From: Desulforhopalus singaporensis
Lineage (GTDB): Bacteria; Desulfobacterota; Desulfobulbia; Desulfobulbales; Desulfocapsaceae
NCBI RefSeq assembly: GCF_900104445.1
Contig: NZ_FNJI01000015.1
Coordinates: 1-64,000 of the forward strand
DNA length: 64,000 nucleotides
Direction: 5' to 3'
The notes beneath the pieces were generated by a model. It was not told the DNA's origin. It saw nothing but the letters and a program-made list of their open reading frames with translations, and did not search any database. A program made the position numbers and the translations under genes. Below are positions 24,261 to 34,083 of this stretch, piece after piece. Every line of letters starts with the position of its first letter. Position 1 is the first letter of the stretch.

Positions 24261-25166
24261 CTACTCAAGAGGTTTGGGCTTACCCAGGGGAGACAGGGGC
24301 AGCAGTTCGACGGCCAAAATGGACGCAAGGATCACCCCCCCGCCCGAAAGCTGTAGCACCGACAGCCTCTCGCCAAGAAACAGAGCGCCGGAAATAGCTG
24401 CGAACACGGTTTCAGAGCTGAGAATTATCGCCGCATCCGCGGCGGGGGTGAACCGCTGGCCAACCACCTGCAGGGTAAAGGCCATTCCCACCGAGAATAT
24501 GCCGACATAGCAGATGCCCCACCACCCCAGGTAAAACTGGTCTATGGTCGGTTGTTCCATCCCGCCTCCAAGAAGCAAACCGAGAACGCCGCAGACAACA
24601 AACTGCACCACGGCAACAACCAGGGGTGCCCGTGTCCTGGACGCCATAATACCCACCAGGATAACGTGCGACGCCCAGAAAACGGTACTGGCTATCACCC
24701 AGAGGTCACCTGCGGCCAGCGCGACAGTGTGAGCACCACTAAGTATATATGTACCGACAAAACAGCAGATCGACGCAGGCCAGACGGAAAAGTGCACCTT
24801 TCTGCGCAGAACGAGCAGACCGATGACCGGCACCAGGGGCACATACAGTGCGGTGAGAAACCCGGAATTAGTGACGGTGGTGTGCAAAATCCCATGCTGC
24901 TGAAGGGAAGCGGCAGTAAACAGTACCACCCCGGTTGCAACCATCCCCCACCAGTCCCGGGCAACAAATTGTCGTTCACTCCGATGCACCCTCACATACT
25001 GGCGTACCGCGAAAGGCATTACCGCACCCCCCCCCACAAGGAACCTGGCACCGGTAAAGGTGATGGCTCCGAGCCCTCCCGTGCCGATCTGCTGTACCAC
25101 AAAAGCACTGCCCCAGATCATTGCGGCAACAGTCAATAGTATATTGGCATGAACACGCTTCATCAT
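24261..25166 (-). CDS. EamA/DMT-superfamily transporter
   Basis: Inner-membrane metabolite exporter of unknown substrate. The 301-residue protein has ten predicted helices in two EamA repeats. The first opens with ILLTVAAMIWGSAFVVQQIG and the second with LWVIASTVFWASHVILVG. Repeat ends show VPVIGLLVLRRKVHF and SSETVFAAISGALFLGERL, the latter being the family E-x-V signature. The start has two adjacent ATG codons and a weak ribosome site. A promoter with TTGTAA and TATAGT lies about 110 bases upstream. Confidence 0.88.
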   Translation of the reverse strand: MMKRVHANILLTVAAMIWGSAFVVQQIGTGGLGAITFTGARFLVGGGAVMPFAVRQYVRVHRSERQFVARDWWGMVATGVVLFTAASLQQHGILHTTVTNSGFLTALYVPLVPVIGLLVLRRKVHFSVWPASICCFVGTYILSGAHTVALAAGDLWVIASTVFWASHVILVGIMASRTRAPLVVAVVQFVVCGVLGLLLGGGMEQPTIDQFYLGWWGICYVGIFSVGMAFTLQVVGQRFTPAADAAIILSSETVFAAISGALFLGERLSVLQLSGGGVILASILAVELLPLSPLGKPKPLE

Positions 25167-25269
25167 AAATCCGTAGTAAAATTATGCAACCCCGCCTGTC
25201 GTACAAATCTTGCAAGAACAGTTTATCTCCACCCAACCTCAGGTTATTACAGCAAATCGCATCCACGCA

Positions 25270-25297
25270 ACTATACTTTAGGTGCACGATTTTACAA
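25270..25297 (-). promoter_or_regulatory. Putative promoter of the EamA transporter gene
   Basis: On the minus strand TTGTAA (25297-25292) and TATAGT (25275-25270) are separated by 16 bases, pointing at the transporter start 104 bases downstream. The leader contains no obvious riboswitch. Confidence 0.4.
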
Positions 25298-25400
25298 CCT
25301 TGATCTTGTCGCGGGCTGCAGACAAAAATCAAAAAACAGGCCGCCGCAGTAAGCGGCTGGTGCCGGTGCAATCCGGTTGATCTTTTGGTGGAAATACAAT

Positions 25401-25429
25401 TTGACATTATTGAGGCGGCATTGGATAGT
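25401..25429 (+). promoter_or_regulatory. Putative promoter of glpD-glpK
   Basis: A consensus TTGACA (25401-25406) is followed after 17 bases by GATAGT (25424-25429), or after 19 by TAGTAT. Transcription would begin near 25437, giving a leader of about 120 bases before glpD. Confidence 0.45.
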
Positions 25430-25560
25430 ATTTATATACCTGTTCTTTTACAATATTTTTCGCAACACCCTTTACTGACGCAACATCCAGGTTGCCGACC
25501 GGGGTGTCAGGTTTGCCAGGCGGACACGGCGACCGTTTTTACGATAAAATGGCCGGACTC

Positions 25561-27120
25561 ATGACAACTCCCGTTTACGACATTGCAATTATCGGCGGCG
25601 GCATCAACGGATGCGGCATAGCCCGTGACGCCGCAGGGCGGGGACTCTCGGTATTTCTCTGCGAACGTGACGATCTGGCAAGCGGCACATCTTCCGCTTC
25701 GACCAAACTGATCCACGGAGGTCTCAGGTATCTGGAATATTACGAGTTCAGGCTGGTGCGGGAAGCACTGCGCGAGCGGGAGATACTGCTCACCAACGCT
25801 CCCCATATCGTCTGGCCCCTGCGTTTTATACTGCCGCACCACCGAGGTCTTCGGCCGGCCTGGCTAATCCGGCTGGGACTCTTGCTCTACGACCACCTCG
25901 GAGGCCGCAGGCTGCTCCCGGGAACCAGTTCCGTTAACCTGCAAACCGATATCGCCGGCAGACTACTCAAGAAAGAGTACCGGCGCGGTTTTGAGTATTC
26001 CGACTGCTGGGTCATGGACAGCCGGTTGGTGATTCTCAACGCAATGGACGCGAGACGGCTGGGAGCCGTAATCAGAACCAGGAGTCCCTTGGTTTCCGCG
26101 GTCAGATCGAAGGACTTCTGGACCCTTACCATGGTCGACCTTGTTCGGAACAGGGAGTACCAGGTGAGAGCAAGAGCCCTCGTCAACGCCAGCGGTCCCT
26201 GGCTGGACCAGCTGATGGAGCACATAACCCATGGCGCCACCAGAGAGCATATCCGGATGGTTCAGGGCAGCCATATCATAGTTAAAAAACTCTTTGATCA
26301 TTCCCGGGCATATATTTTCCAGAACAGCGACGGGAGGATTATTTTTGCCATCCCCTATGAACACCACTTCACCCTTATCGGCACCACCGAAGTCGACTTC
26401 AGCAAGAGCCCCGAAACCGCAGCAATTTCAGATAAGGAAATCGGATACCTCTGCGGCGCGATCTCGGAATACTTTGCCAGACCGATAACGGCAAACGATG
26501 TAGTGAGCAGTTTTTCCGGGGTCAGGCCGTTGTTTGACGACGGCAAAAGCGACGCCAAGGCGGCAACGCGCGATTATGTCCTCAAGCTTGACACCTTAAG
26601 GGACAAGGTCCCCCTGCTGTCAATATACGGCGGAAAGATAACAACATACAGAAAGCTGGCGGAATCGGTACTGGCCAGGCTGGCCCCTTATCTCCCCCCG
26701 ATGAAACGCGAGTGGACAACACACAGCCCCCTTCCCGGCGGCGACTTCCGCCCCGGCGAATTCACCAGAAAAACCGAAGAACTGCAGCACCTGTGTCCCC
26801 TGCTCGACCAGCAGCACGCGCACCGTCTGTTCAGGGCCTACGGTACCTTAAGCAGGGAGATGATTGACGCGGTAAGGGGTACCGACAGTCTCGGCGTCCA
26901 CTTCGGCCACAACCTGTACAGCTTTGAAGTGGACTACCTCATTGAACGCGAGTGGGCGATGACCGCCGACGATATCCTGTGGCGCCGCACCAGGCTGGGA
27001 CTGTTTCTTAATCAGCGCCAGGTGGCAGACCTTGAGAGCTATATAAGAACAAGACAGGCAGACGGGCAACCAGGTACACAAAAAAACTTCATTTTTTTTG
27101 ACAAAGGAGAAGGGCAATGA
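25561..27120 (+). CDS. glpD: FAD-dependent glycerol-3-phosphate dehydrogenase
   Basis: Oxidises sn-glycerol 3-phosphate to dihydroxyacetone phosphate and passes electrons to the quinone pool at the inner membrane. The N-terminal FAD-binding motif [19 protein letters not shown] is followed by [19 protein letters not shown], the family signature. Later come MVQGSHIIV, the [11 protein letters not shown] segment and [13 protein letters not shown], then the C-terminal helical domain. Start ATG 25561 was chosen because it gives the short leader seen in other GlpD proteins. An ATG at 25549 and a TTG at 25492 are in frame. Its stop overlaps glpK by four bases (ATGA), so the pair is translated together for glycerol use. 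Confidence 0.94.
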   Translation: MTTPVYDIAIIGGGINGCGIARDAAGRGLSVFLCERDDLASGTSSASTKLIHGGLRYLEYYEFRLVREALREREILLTNAPHIVWPLRFILPHHRGLRPAWLIRLGLLLYDHLGGRRLLPGTSSVNLQTDIAGRLLKKEYRRGFEYSDCWVMDSRLVILNAMDARRLGAVIRTRSPLVSAVRSKDFWTLTMVDLVRNREYQVRARALVNASGPWLDQLMEHITHGATREHIRMVQGSHIIVKKLFDHSRAYIFQNSDGRIIFAIPYEHHFTLIGTTEVDFSKSPETAAISDKEIGYLCGAISEYFARPITANDVVSSFSGVRPLFDDGKSDAKAATRDYVLKLDTLRDKVPLLSIYGGKITTYRKLAESVLARLAPYLPPMKREWTTHSPLPGGDFRPGEFTRKTEELQHLCPLLDQQHAHRLFRAYGTLSREMIDAVRGTDSLGVHFGHNLYSFEVDYLIEREWAMTADDILWRRTRLGLFLNQRQVADLESYIRTRQADGQPGTQKNFIFFDKGEGQ

Positions 27121-28607
27121 CCTCGCATATCCTTGCCATAGATCAGGGAACGACCTCCAGCCGCGCTATTATTTTTGACGACAACTTCCATATCGTCTCT
27201 GTCGCCCAGCAGGAATTAACCCAGTTTTTCCCGAAATCGGGATGGGTGGAACATGACGGAGAGGAAATTTTACGTTCTACCCTGGCAACTTGCCATAAAG
27301 CGCTTGACCAGTCAGGGCTGCAGGGGAGCGATATTGATGCGATCGGCATAACCAACCAGCGAGAGACCACCATTGTCTGGGACAAACAGACGGGCAAGCC
27401 CATCCACCGCGCCATCGTCTGGCAGGACCGACGCACGTCTGCTTTTTGCGCAAGTCTTGACAGCTGGGGTTACGGTCCCATGATTACCAACAAAACCGGT
27501 CTATTGCCGGACTCCTATTTCAGCGCAACCAAGATCAAATGGCTGCTCGACAACGTTGGCGATGCCCGGAAAAAGGCTGATCGCGGACAGCTTCTTTTCG
27601 GCACGGTGGACACTTTTCTCCTGTGGCACCTCACCGGAAAAAAAATCCACGCCACCGATGCGACCAACGCCTCACGCACCATGCTCTACAACATCCATGA
27701 AAACTGCTGGGACCACGAGCTGCTTGAGATCCTCGACATTCCCCGCGCCATGCTTCCCGAGGTACAGGACAGTTCCGCCGATTTCGGCACCACCACACCA
27801 GAGCTTTTCGGCGCTCCCATACGCATCGGCGGGGTAGCCGGCGACCAGCAGGCGGCGCTGGTCGGACAGGCATGCTTTGCACCGGGCATGGTCAAGTCGA
27901 CCTATGGGACCGGCTGCTTTATCGTCCTCAACACCGGCGAACAGCCGGTCACATCCGACAACAGGCTCCTGACGACTATAGGCTACAGGCTCAGAGGCAA
28001 AACGACCTACGCCCTTGAGGGATCGATTTTTGTGGCCGGCTCTGCGGTGCAGTGGATGCGCGACGCCATGGGGCTTATCGAATCGGCCGAACAAACCGGG
28101 GAATTAGCAGGGCAGGCCGACCCCGACCAGGACGTCTACCTGGTCCCCGCCTTCACCGGTCTTGGAGCCCCCCACTGGGACGGCAACGCCAGGGGAGCGA
28201 TCTTCGGCATCACTAGGGCAACCGGTCCAGCCGAGCTTTCCAGGGCGGCGCTCGAGTCTGTATGCTACCAGACCAGGGATCTGCTCGATGCCATGCAAAA
28301 AGACTGGGGAAAGATGGGCGATACCGTGCTGCGGGTGGACGGCGGCATGGTCGCCTCCAACTACACCATGCAGTTTCTCGCCGATATCCTCAACGCTCCC
28401 GTGGACCGGCCCGTGATTCTTGAAACCACGGCCTTGGGCGCCGCCTATCTGGCGGGGCTGCATATCGGCATGGTACCTTCGCTTGAAAAAATATCCGCAT
28501 CCTGGCAGCTAAACCGACAATTTCGCCCGTCACTCGACGACGCTGTCCGGCTTCGTAAATACAACGGCTGGAAAGAAGCGGTACGCCGCACTCTGTCAAC
28601 CGGGTAA
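27117..28607 (+). CDS. glpK: Glycerol kinase
   Basis: Phosphorylates glycerol with ATP to give the substrate of GlpD. The 496-residue protein is full length, with the FGGY-kinase motifs [16 protein letters not shown] at the start, [47 protein letters not shown] and the C-terminal [18 protein letters not shown]. The ribosome site AAGGAG lies 6 bases before ATG 27117, inside the end of glpD. No glycerol facilitator gene is adjacent. Confidence 0.97.
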   Translation: MTSHILAIDQGTTSSRAIIFDDNFHIVSVAQQELTQFFPKSGWVEHDGEEILRSTLATCHKALDQSGLQGSDIDAIGITNQRETTIVWDKQTGKPIHRAIVWQDRRTSAFCASLDSWGYGPMITNKTGLLPDSYFSATKIKWLLDNVGDARKKADRGQLLFGTVDTFLLWHLTGKKIHATDATNASRTMLYNIHENCWDHELLEILDIPRAMLPEVQDSSADFGTTTPELFGAPIRIGGVAGDQQAALVGQACFAPGMVKSTYGTGCFIVLNTGEQPVTSDNRLLTTIGYRLRGKTTYALEGSIFVAGSAVQWMRDAMGLIESAEQTGELAGQADPDQDVYLVPAFTGLGAPHWDGNARGAIFGITRATGPAELSRAALESVCYQTRDLLDAMQKDWGKMGDTVLRVDGGMVASNYTMQFLADILNAPVDRPVILETTALGAAYLAGLHIGMVPSLEKISASWQLNRQFRPSLDDAVRLRKYNGWKEAVRRTLSTG

Positions 28608-28825
28608 CCCGGCGGGGCTTACAAGTAACCGATTGTTATCGTACAATATATAGGCCGAACCACCCGCGATGGGGCGAGAGCGACCCCGCTGGTTGAAAGA
28701 ATAGCGACAACCCTCTATCAATTGTTGAAAAGATAAGGGAAAAAGGCTAGGATCATCTTCACTTTCTGAGCTGTCAGCGTTTTTTACATTATCAGATCCG
28801 TATGTGACGGGCCGGACGATTCCCA

Positions 28826-30124
28826 TTGACTAAAATTCTTCTTTTTATCTATACCCTGGCGTGGGTTGCGGCTTTTCCACTGTTAAAACGTCTGCCGCGC
28901 ATTCGTACCGGCTGGCGACAGCGGACGCTGCAGGATCTGCCGGAAGGAACCTTCGATATATGGATACAGGCGGCCTCCGGCGGAGAAGCCATGCTGACCA
29001 ACACCCTGCTCGATCAGCTTGCAGCCGTTGTTCCGCAACAGGCCAGGTTGAAAATTCTGGCAACCTCCGGCACCGAACAGGGAGTGCAAACCCTTGACAA
29101 GGCCAGGCATGACAGGGGTCATGGTACTGCAGGAAGTCAAGGCATAATCGACGTTACGGTCAGCTATTTCCCGCTGGACGCGCCCCACTTGATGCGTAAG
29201 GCGTTTCAGGCGTTCCAGCCTCGGCTCGGCATACTTATGGAAACCGAACTGTGGCCGGGATATCTGGTTGCAGCGGCCGGGCAGAATGTCGAGCTCTTTC
29301 TCGTCAACGGTCGAATGTCTGAAAAAAGCTTCCGTTCCTACCGGCGAATGCGCTTTTTTTTCAACAGGTTCGGCCCCGGGCGTATTCTGGCCGTATCCCG
29401 GACCGATGCGGACCGCTTTGCCCATGTGATGGGCAACAGCAAGGTTGCGCTGATGAACAATATCAAGTTTGACAGGACGGTCCCTGCAGCCGGCACCGCA
29501 GGCCGCGCTTCCCGTCTCATTTTTGCAGAAAAAGCGGCACCTTTTATCATATTCGGCTCGGTCCGCCGGGAGGAGGAACCGAAAATACTCGCCGCTGTTG
29601 CTGAAATCCTTGACAGACGAAAAGACATCGTCGTCGGCATATTCCCCAAACATTTGGAAAGGGTGTCACACTGGGTCAACATGCTCGACGCAGAGCATAT
29701 CGCAACAGCCAGAAGATCTGAGATCACGTCCATCTCCGGCAGTCAGAGCGTGATAGTCTGGGACAAATACGGTGAACTTTCCAGCGCCTACGGTTATTCA
29801 GACAGCGCTTTTGTGGGAGGCTCCCTGGAGAAACTGGGCGGCCAGAATTTTCTTGAGCCACTGGCATTCGGGCTGCGCCCCGTTATCGGCCCCCATTGGC
29901 AAAATTTCAGCTGGGTCGGCCGGGAAATAGTCACCTCCGGGCTTGTCACCGTCGTTGACAACGCAGCGGACCTGGCCCATGCGCTTATCAGCCATGCCGA
30001 CAGTCGGCAGCCAAGGGAAGAAGTTATTGAACAGGTCCAAGCTTACCTTGAAACCAAAAAAGGCGGCACCCTGAAAGCCTGCCAGGAAATTGCAAAACAC
30101 TTTCATTTTACCAGAACAGAATAG
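28826..30124 (+). CDS. waaA: Kdo transferase (3-deoxy-manno-octulosonate transferase)
   Basis: Transfers Kdo from CMP-Kdo to lipid A in outer-membrane lipopolysaccharide assembly. The 432-residue protein starts with a membrane-anchor helix (LLFIYTLAWVAAFPLL). The GT-B N-domain segment IWIQAASGGEAMLTNTLL, the METELWPGYL catalytic-site region and the C-domain nucleotide-binding stretch FVGGSLEKLGGQNFLEPLAF follow. The only in-frame start after a stop is TTG 28826. The usual GE dipeptide of the ASGGE motif is present. It is 2 bases from kdsB, which makes its CMP-Kdo donor. Confidence 0.93.
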   Translation: MTKILLFIYTLAWVAAFPLLKRLPRIRTGWRQRTLQDLPEGTFDIWIQAASGGEAMLTNTLLDQLAAVVPQQARLKILATSGTEQGVQTLDKARHDRGHGTAGSQGIIDVTVSYFPLDAPHLMRKAFQAFQPRLGILMETELWPGYLVAAAGQNVELFLVNGRMSEKSFRSYRRMRFFFNRFGPGRILAVSRTDADRFAHVMGNSKVALMNNIKFDRTVPAAGTAGRASRLIFAEKAAPFIIFGSVRREEEPKILAAVAEILDRRKDIVVGIFPKHLERVSHWVNMLDAEHIATARRSEITSISGSQSVIVWDKYGELSSAYGYSDSAFVGGSLEKLGGQNFLEPLAFGLRPVIGPHWQNFSWVGREIVTSGLVTVVDNAADLAHALISHADSRQPREEVIEQVQAYLETKKGGTLKACQEIAKHFHFTRTE

Positions 30125-30126
30125 AC

Positions 30127-30873
30127 ATGACCAATCTCCCACCCTGCTACGCGATCATCCCCGCACGATACCAGTCTCACCGTTTTCCCGGCAAACCTCT
30201 TGCCGAAATACTTGGAAAGCCTATGTTTCAGTGGGTCTATGAACAGGCTGCCAGCTGCCCGGCGTTCCAACGGGTATGTCTTGCAACGGATGATGACCGG
30301 ATCTTCAAGGCGGCTCAAGAACGTTCAGTTCCGGTGGTCATGACCAGCCCCGATCACCCGAGCGGATCGGATCGCATTATGGAAGCCGCAGAGATTATGG
30401 GACTTGAGGATGAGGCTGTGGTAATCAACATCCAGGGGGATGAGCCGGCAATTGATGCGGGGATACTGGAAGCGCTGATTGAACCGTTTGGCCGACCGGA
30501 CACCCAGGTAACCACCCTTGCCACGAGTATCAGCCCGGAAGAAGCGGACAACCCGGACCGGGTCAAAGTTGTCCGGTCCAGGGAAGGAAAGGCGCTCTAT
30601 TTCTCACGAGCCAAGATACCGCACCACCGCGACCCCGGAACTTCTGAAGACAACTACCTGCTCCACATCGGCCTGTACGGTTATCGGCTGCCGGTCCTGA
30701 AAACCTTCACGTCCCTTCCGCCAAGCCCCCTGGAAAGCATTGAAAAACTCGAACAGCTGCGCCTGCTTGAAGCGGGTGTGGCGATCACGGTGGTGCTCAC
30801 TGATTACCAGGGATTCGGAGTCGATCGTCCTGAAGACATAGCGCTCATTCTGCCGCAGCTAAAAGGTCTGTAA
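30127..30873 (+). CDS. kdsB: CMP-Kdo synthetase
   Basis: Couples Kdo to CTP to make CMP-Kdo, the donor for the upstream waaA product. The 248-residue protein shows the signature IPARYQSHRFPGKPLAEILG at the N-terminus, LATDDDRI, SGSDRIMEAAEIM, INIQGDEPAI and the late HIGLYGYR and SIEKLEQLRLLEAG motifs. It is full length for the family. It forms an operon with waaA, and the unit ends at a strong palindromic terminator. Confidence 0.97.
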   Translation: MTNLPPCYAIIPARYQSHRFPGKPLAEILGKPMFQWVYEQAASCPAFQRVCLATDDDRIFKAAQERSVPVVMTSPDHPSGSDRIMEAAEIMGLEDEAVVINIQGDEPAIDAGILEALIEPFGRPDTQVTTLATSISPEEADNPDRVKVVRSREGKALYFSRAKIPHHRDPGTSEDNYLLHIGLYGYRLPVLKTFTSLPPSPLESIEKLEQLRLLEAGVAITVVLTDYQGFGVDRPEDIALILPQLKGL

Positions 30874-30944
30874 CACCATCCGGCCATTGGGTGGTGCGGG
30901 ACCAGGGATCGCCGTCAGGATGCAGTCCTTTGCTGTAGTAAACG

Positions 30945-30980
30945 ACAAAGCCACCTTTCAACGTTGAAAGGTGGCTTTGT
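30945..30980. terminator. Bidirectional terminator between kdsB and metF-like genes
   Basis: A perfect 36-bp palindrome (half-site ACAAAGCCACCTTTCAAC) lies between convergent genes. Its ends are AAA/TTT-rich, so U-tracts follow the stem in both directions (GGCTTTGTTG on the plus strand, GGCTTTGTCG on the minus strand). Confidence 0.8.
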
Positions 30981-31016
30981 TGCCGTTAGATTTCATTTGC
31001 GGTGCAGGTATTGGTA

Positions 31017-32555
31017 CTACCCTTTCGCCTCGGACTGCTTGGCTGGTTTCTTGGCAGCGGGCTGCTGCCCTCCCTGGTGATCCCTATCCAGATGAAAATT
31101 GATCCAGGAGGACGTGTCCTTGAGTTCCCAGAGGCGTGGCGGTACCAGCTCACACGCCAGTTTTTCCGCCTCGCCATGTTTCCTCATTCGCCTGTAGGCG
31201 CGCACCCAGACGCAGAGCTTGTCCGGGTTGACCTCGCAGTAGCCGTTGTTGCTGCCGCCGCAGGCCCCGTTCCTGGTATGCTTGGGACACCCCGATTCCG
31301 GACAGAGAAAACCGACATGCTGAATACCGCAGTCTCCACAGCTCTGACACGACAGCATCATCTTCTTGAACGGATCCTCAAGAAATCTCTTCAGCACCCA
31401 TGACGCCTTGTTCTTGTCCAGAGAGCTGGAAATTTTCCTATATACCGGGGCAAACGACGCATTCTTGTCAAAGAACAGGTCGTGGGCGGTGCGCAGAAAG
31501 AGATAGTGGCAGTTTTCGGAAAGCTTGACCTTTATCGCATCCCGGCTTGGTATGGACTTGGTCGCGGCCGTCTTTTTGTACAGATAGAAACGATTGGGCT
31601 CGTCTTCGGTGAATTGTTCCCTGTAGTCCTGCCAGTTATGCTCAATTTCCTCCATCCGGTCGAGAATACGGCCAACGGTGTCAAAAGAGTCGTGAATACC
31701 GCCCAGGTGAATCCCCTTGTAACCTATTCCCTTGAGAACGACCCCAAGCCTCGCCGTTCTTTCAATGGCCTGTTTTTTTCCTTCCTGCGGATCCTGCCAC
31801 TCTTCCATGACCCGGTCAAACAGCTTTTTGGTAACATGAACCCCCGGCACCCGGCCGGCATGCATTGGCCGCGCCGATCTTTTATCAAGCAGATAAAGAG
31901 ATGCCAGCGCCGGGTAATCGAGTTGCCGATCGTTTTTATAGAGCAGCAGCTCTTCATATTTATCGATATCGTAACCGAGCTGGGTGATGGTAAAAGAGGC
32001 TCCCGCCTCAAATTTTCTCTCCAGCTTCTTATACTGCACCCATGTTTCAGCTTCAGTGTATTTAAAGGGAGAAACGGCGCACCCGGTAACAAAGACACTA
32101 CTGTGTCCGGTTTTAATCAACCGCCGGTTCAGGTCATTGAGCATCGACGTCAGGATGACCGAGTCAAAGTCAAACACAGGGGTCCCCCGCCCACCGAAAC
32201 CTTTGCCGGAATAGTCTCCGGTAAGGGCAAGGATATTTTTCATACCCATGTGGGCAAGCTGCAAAGCACGGCTTTCCATGCCCATGCGATTGGTATCCCT
32301 GCAGGTAAAATGCACTATTACGTCCATCCCGCAATTGAGGATATTCCGGCCGATGGCGTCCGGACTCAGGGCCGGGTTACCGCCGGGATTGTCGGTGATG
32401 GATACGGCGGATATTCTCTTGTCCTGATACGCTTCTTGCGAAATTGCATTAATTGTATCAATTGTTCTGCCGCTGGATTCACGGCCGGGAACCAGCTCAA
32501 GGGTAATTACAAATTTTTCTGGGGTAGAAATATCGTCATTAAAATTACGAGCCAC
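31017..32555 (-). CDS. metF: Methylene-THF reductase fused to MetV-type Cys-rich domain
   Basis: Predicted to reduce 5,10-methylene-tetrahydrofolate to methyl-THF, for methionine synthesis and possibly C1 metabolism. Residues 1-300 form the MTHFR barrel (FVITLELVPGRES, VSITDNPGGNPALS, NILALTGDY, ITQLGYD). Residues of about 340-480 match the MTHFR C-terminal zinc-binding domain with CQSCGDCGIQHVGFLCPESG followed by further Cys (CPKHTRNGACGG, NGYCEV, DKLCVW). In acetogens this second part is often a separate subunit, MetV; here both are in one 512-residue chain. The Lys/Ala-rich tail is unstructured. The start is GTG 32555 with AAAGGAG upstream. Confidence 0.88.
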   Translation of the reverse strand: MARNFNDDISTPEKFVITLELVPGRESSGRTIDTINAISQEAYQDKRISAVSITDNPGGNPALSPDAIGRNILNCGMDVIVHFTCRDTNRMGMESRALQLAHMGMKNILALTGDYSGKGFGGRGTPVFDFDSVILTSMLNDLNRRLIKTGHSSVFVTGCAVSPFKYTEAETWVQYKKLERKFEAGASFTITQLGYDIDKYEELLLYKNDRQLDYPALASLYLLDKRSARPMHAGRVPGVHVTKKLFDRVMEEWQDPQEGKKQAIERTARLGVVLKGIGYKGIHLGGIHDSFDTVGRILDRMEEIEHNWQDYREQFTEDEPNRFYLYKKTAATKSIPSRDAIKVKLSENCHYLFLRTAHDLFFDKNASFAPVYRKISSSLDKNKASWVLKRFLEDPFKKMMLSCQSCGDCGIQHVGFLCPESGCPKHTRNGACGGSNNGYCEVNPDKLCVWVRAYRRMRKHGEAEKLACELVPPRLWELKDTSSWINFHLDRDHQGGQQPAAKKPAKQSEAKG

Positions 32556-33017
32556 TGAAACATCTCCTTTAAACTAAAATCGCCTCACAACAGCACTGTC
32601 GATTAATCCTGCACCCTGGCCCGGACTGACTCGAAGCACGCCCAAAAACCTGACCACGAACCGCCCCCACACAGTTCTTATTGTTTCGCCCTTTCCGACA
32701 CACCATCTGGCGAATCAGCGCCTGGAAAGGATAATCGGCTGGAACCACAGGATATAATCACAACAGCGTCGACTTTTCGGCTCCGTACAGGGCAGCAATC
32801 AGTCGACAGCTCAGGCATCCCCTGCCGTCTCCCAACCGTATCACTCTGTGGTACTATAATACCAAAAATTGTGCGACGCGAGATTTTTTTTCGCAGAAGC
32901 AGGGACAAACAGAGAAAGAAAAAAGAAAAAACCGGCGGCGCGGTTTCGCCGACCGGATTTTTTAGATAAACGGATGGGCCGTGAGGCGGCCATGACGGGG
33001 TATTCTGTTTTCCGAGG
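32556..33017. other. Intergenic region upstream of metF-like gene
   Basis: About 460 bases without a supported gene. The interval must contain the promoter of the metF-like gene. I see GC-rich segments with partial dyads around 32755-32830 and a plus-strand TATAAT at 32858-32863. I looked for SAM, SAH and cobalamin riboswitch cores here and did not recognise any. The 76-codon minus-strand frame at 32678-32908 has no ribosome site or family pattern. Confidence 0.35.
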
Positions 33018-33899
33018 TCAGAACGACGTATACCCCTGGACGAAAAGCAGCGCCGTCAAGTCACCGTAAAGGATATTGTTCTCAATACGCTCTTTGAGAT
33101 AGGGTTTCGGGTGAAAACCGACGCCCAGCCCGGCGGCCAGGAGCATTGCCAGGTCATTGGCACCGTCGCCGATGGCGATGGTGGACGACTGGTCCAGGGC
33201 GCGAGCCTCCATGTAATGTTTGAGAAATTGAAGCTTGGACTTATGGTCAATCACCGGCTCGAGCACCTTTCCGGTAAGAACGCCGTTGTCAAGTTCCAGC
33301 CGGTTGCCATGCTGCACATCAAAGCCGAGTTTTTTGGCCACCGGTTCAGTAAAACAGGTAAAACCTCCCGACACAAGTACACAGAAAGCACCTGCCTGCT
33401 GCATGGACCGCACCAGTGTGGAGGCCCCGGGCATGCATCTGATCGCGTCACAGGTTGTGCCAAGAGCCGCCTCGTTCAACCCCTTAAGCATTGCCACGCG
33501 GCTACGCAGCGCCGCCCGGAAGTCAAGCTCACCGCGCATGGCACGATCGGTAATCTGGGAGATTTCCTCCTTCAGGCCGCAGGCAGCGGCGAGATCATCG
33601 AGGGTTTCCCCCACCACTACGGTGTTGTCCATATCCGACACAAGAAGCTTTTTTTTCCTGGCTCCATCATCGGCAATGATAAAATAATCGATCCTGTCCG
33701 GTTCAAGCAGCTTCTCAAGCCGCAGCCTGGCATCCGGCCCAGGTTTTCTCGCAAGCACAAGGTCCGCGGCTTTGCCCTGACGTAACCAGGTTGTCTTGAG
33801 AACATCCACTCCCAACATGGTTCCGGCCAGGTCCAGGTGGCTTTCGGTCAAAGGAGATTTCCGGTCGGCCGCAACAAGTACAAGAATATAGTTCATCAT
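33018..33899 (-). CDS. serB: Phosphoserine phosphatase
   Basis: Hydrolyses phosphoserine to serine, the last step of serine synthesis. The protein has an N-terminal ACT-like regulatory region (ILVLVAADRKSPLTESHLDLA) followed by a HAD phosphatase core: VSDMDNTVV with the nucleophile and acid Asp residues, then the ETLDDLAAACGL cap, VSGGFTCF (motif II Ser) and AIGDGANDLAMLLAAG (motif IV), with Lys in DHKSK. Three clustered in-frame starts exist (33917, 33899, 33896). 33899 was chosen because a GAG-type ribosome site precedes it and 33917 has none. Confidence 0.92.
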   Translation of the reverse strand: MMNYILVLVAADRKSPLTESHLDLAGTMLGVDVLKTTWLRQGKAADLVLARKPGPDARLRLEKLLEPDRIDYFIIADDGARKKKLLVSDMDNTVVVGETLDDLAAACGLKEEISQITDRAMRGELDFRAALRSRVAMLKGLNEAALGTTCDAIRCMPGASTLVRSMQQAGAFCVLVSGGFTCFTEPVAKKLGFDVQHGNRLELDNGVLTGKVLEPVIDHKSKLQFLKHYMEARALDQSSTIAIGDGANDLAMLLAAGLGVGFHPKPYLKERIENNILYGDLTALLFVQGYTSF

Positions 33900-34083
33900 T
33901 GTCTCGACTTTCGTCATGGGCAGGTTTCGTCCGTGGCTTGTGCAGTATGCGGGCGAACAGTTCGTAGTGTTATCCAGGCACGCTCAAAGCCATCCACTTT
34001 AATAGATGCTGATTGTCAAAGCAAAATTTTTTTCTTTACCATTCGGATTAATATTGCACCACAACAAAGTGCAAAAAGAACCT

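Larger units (their letters stand above)
25167..25560. other. Divergent control region between EamA and glpD genes
   Basis: No gene is supported here. Besides the two promoter candidates listed separately, the minus strand carries a GC-rich hairpin (GCCGC-TTACT-GCGGC, 25340-25354) followed by GGCCTGTTTTTTGATTTTTG, which looks like an intrinsic terminator or attenuator upstream of the EamA promoter. An inverted CCGGATTGCACCGG lies just before it. Confidence 0.45.

Noticed and set aside
25492-25560. N-terminal extension of glpD from a TTG codon
   Set aside because: The extra 23 residues do not resemble GlpD proteins and the TTG has no ribosome site; ATG 25561 fits the family.
31482-32558. Plus-strand open frame of 358 codons
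   Set aside because: It is antisense to the methylene-THF reductase gene and shows no family pattern; it is a shadow of a gene with biased codons.
32556-33017. Riboswitch upstream of the metF-like gene
   Set aside because: I looked for SAM, SAH and cobalamin riboswitch cores on the minus strand and found no matching conserved boxes.
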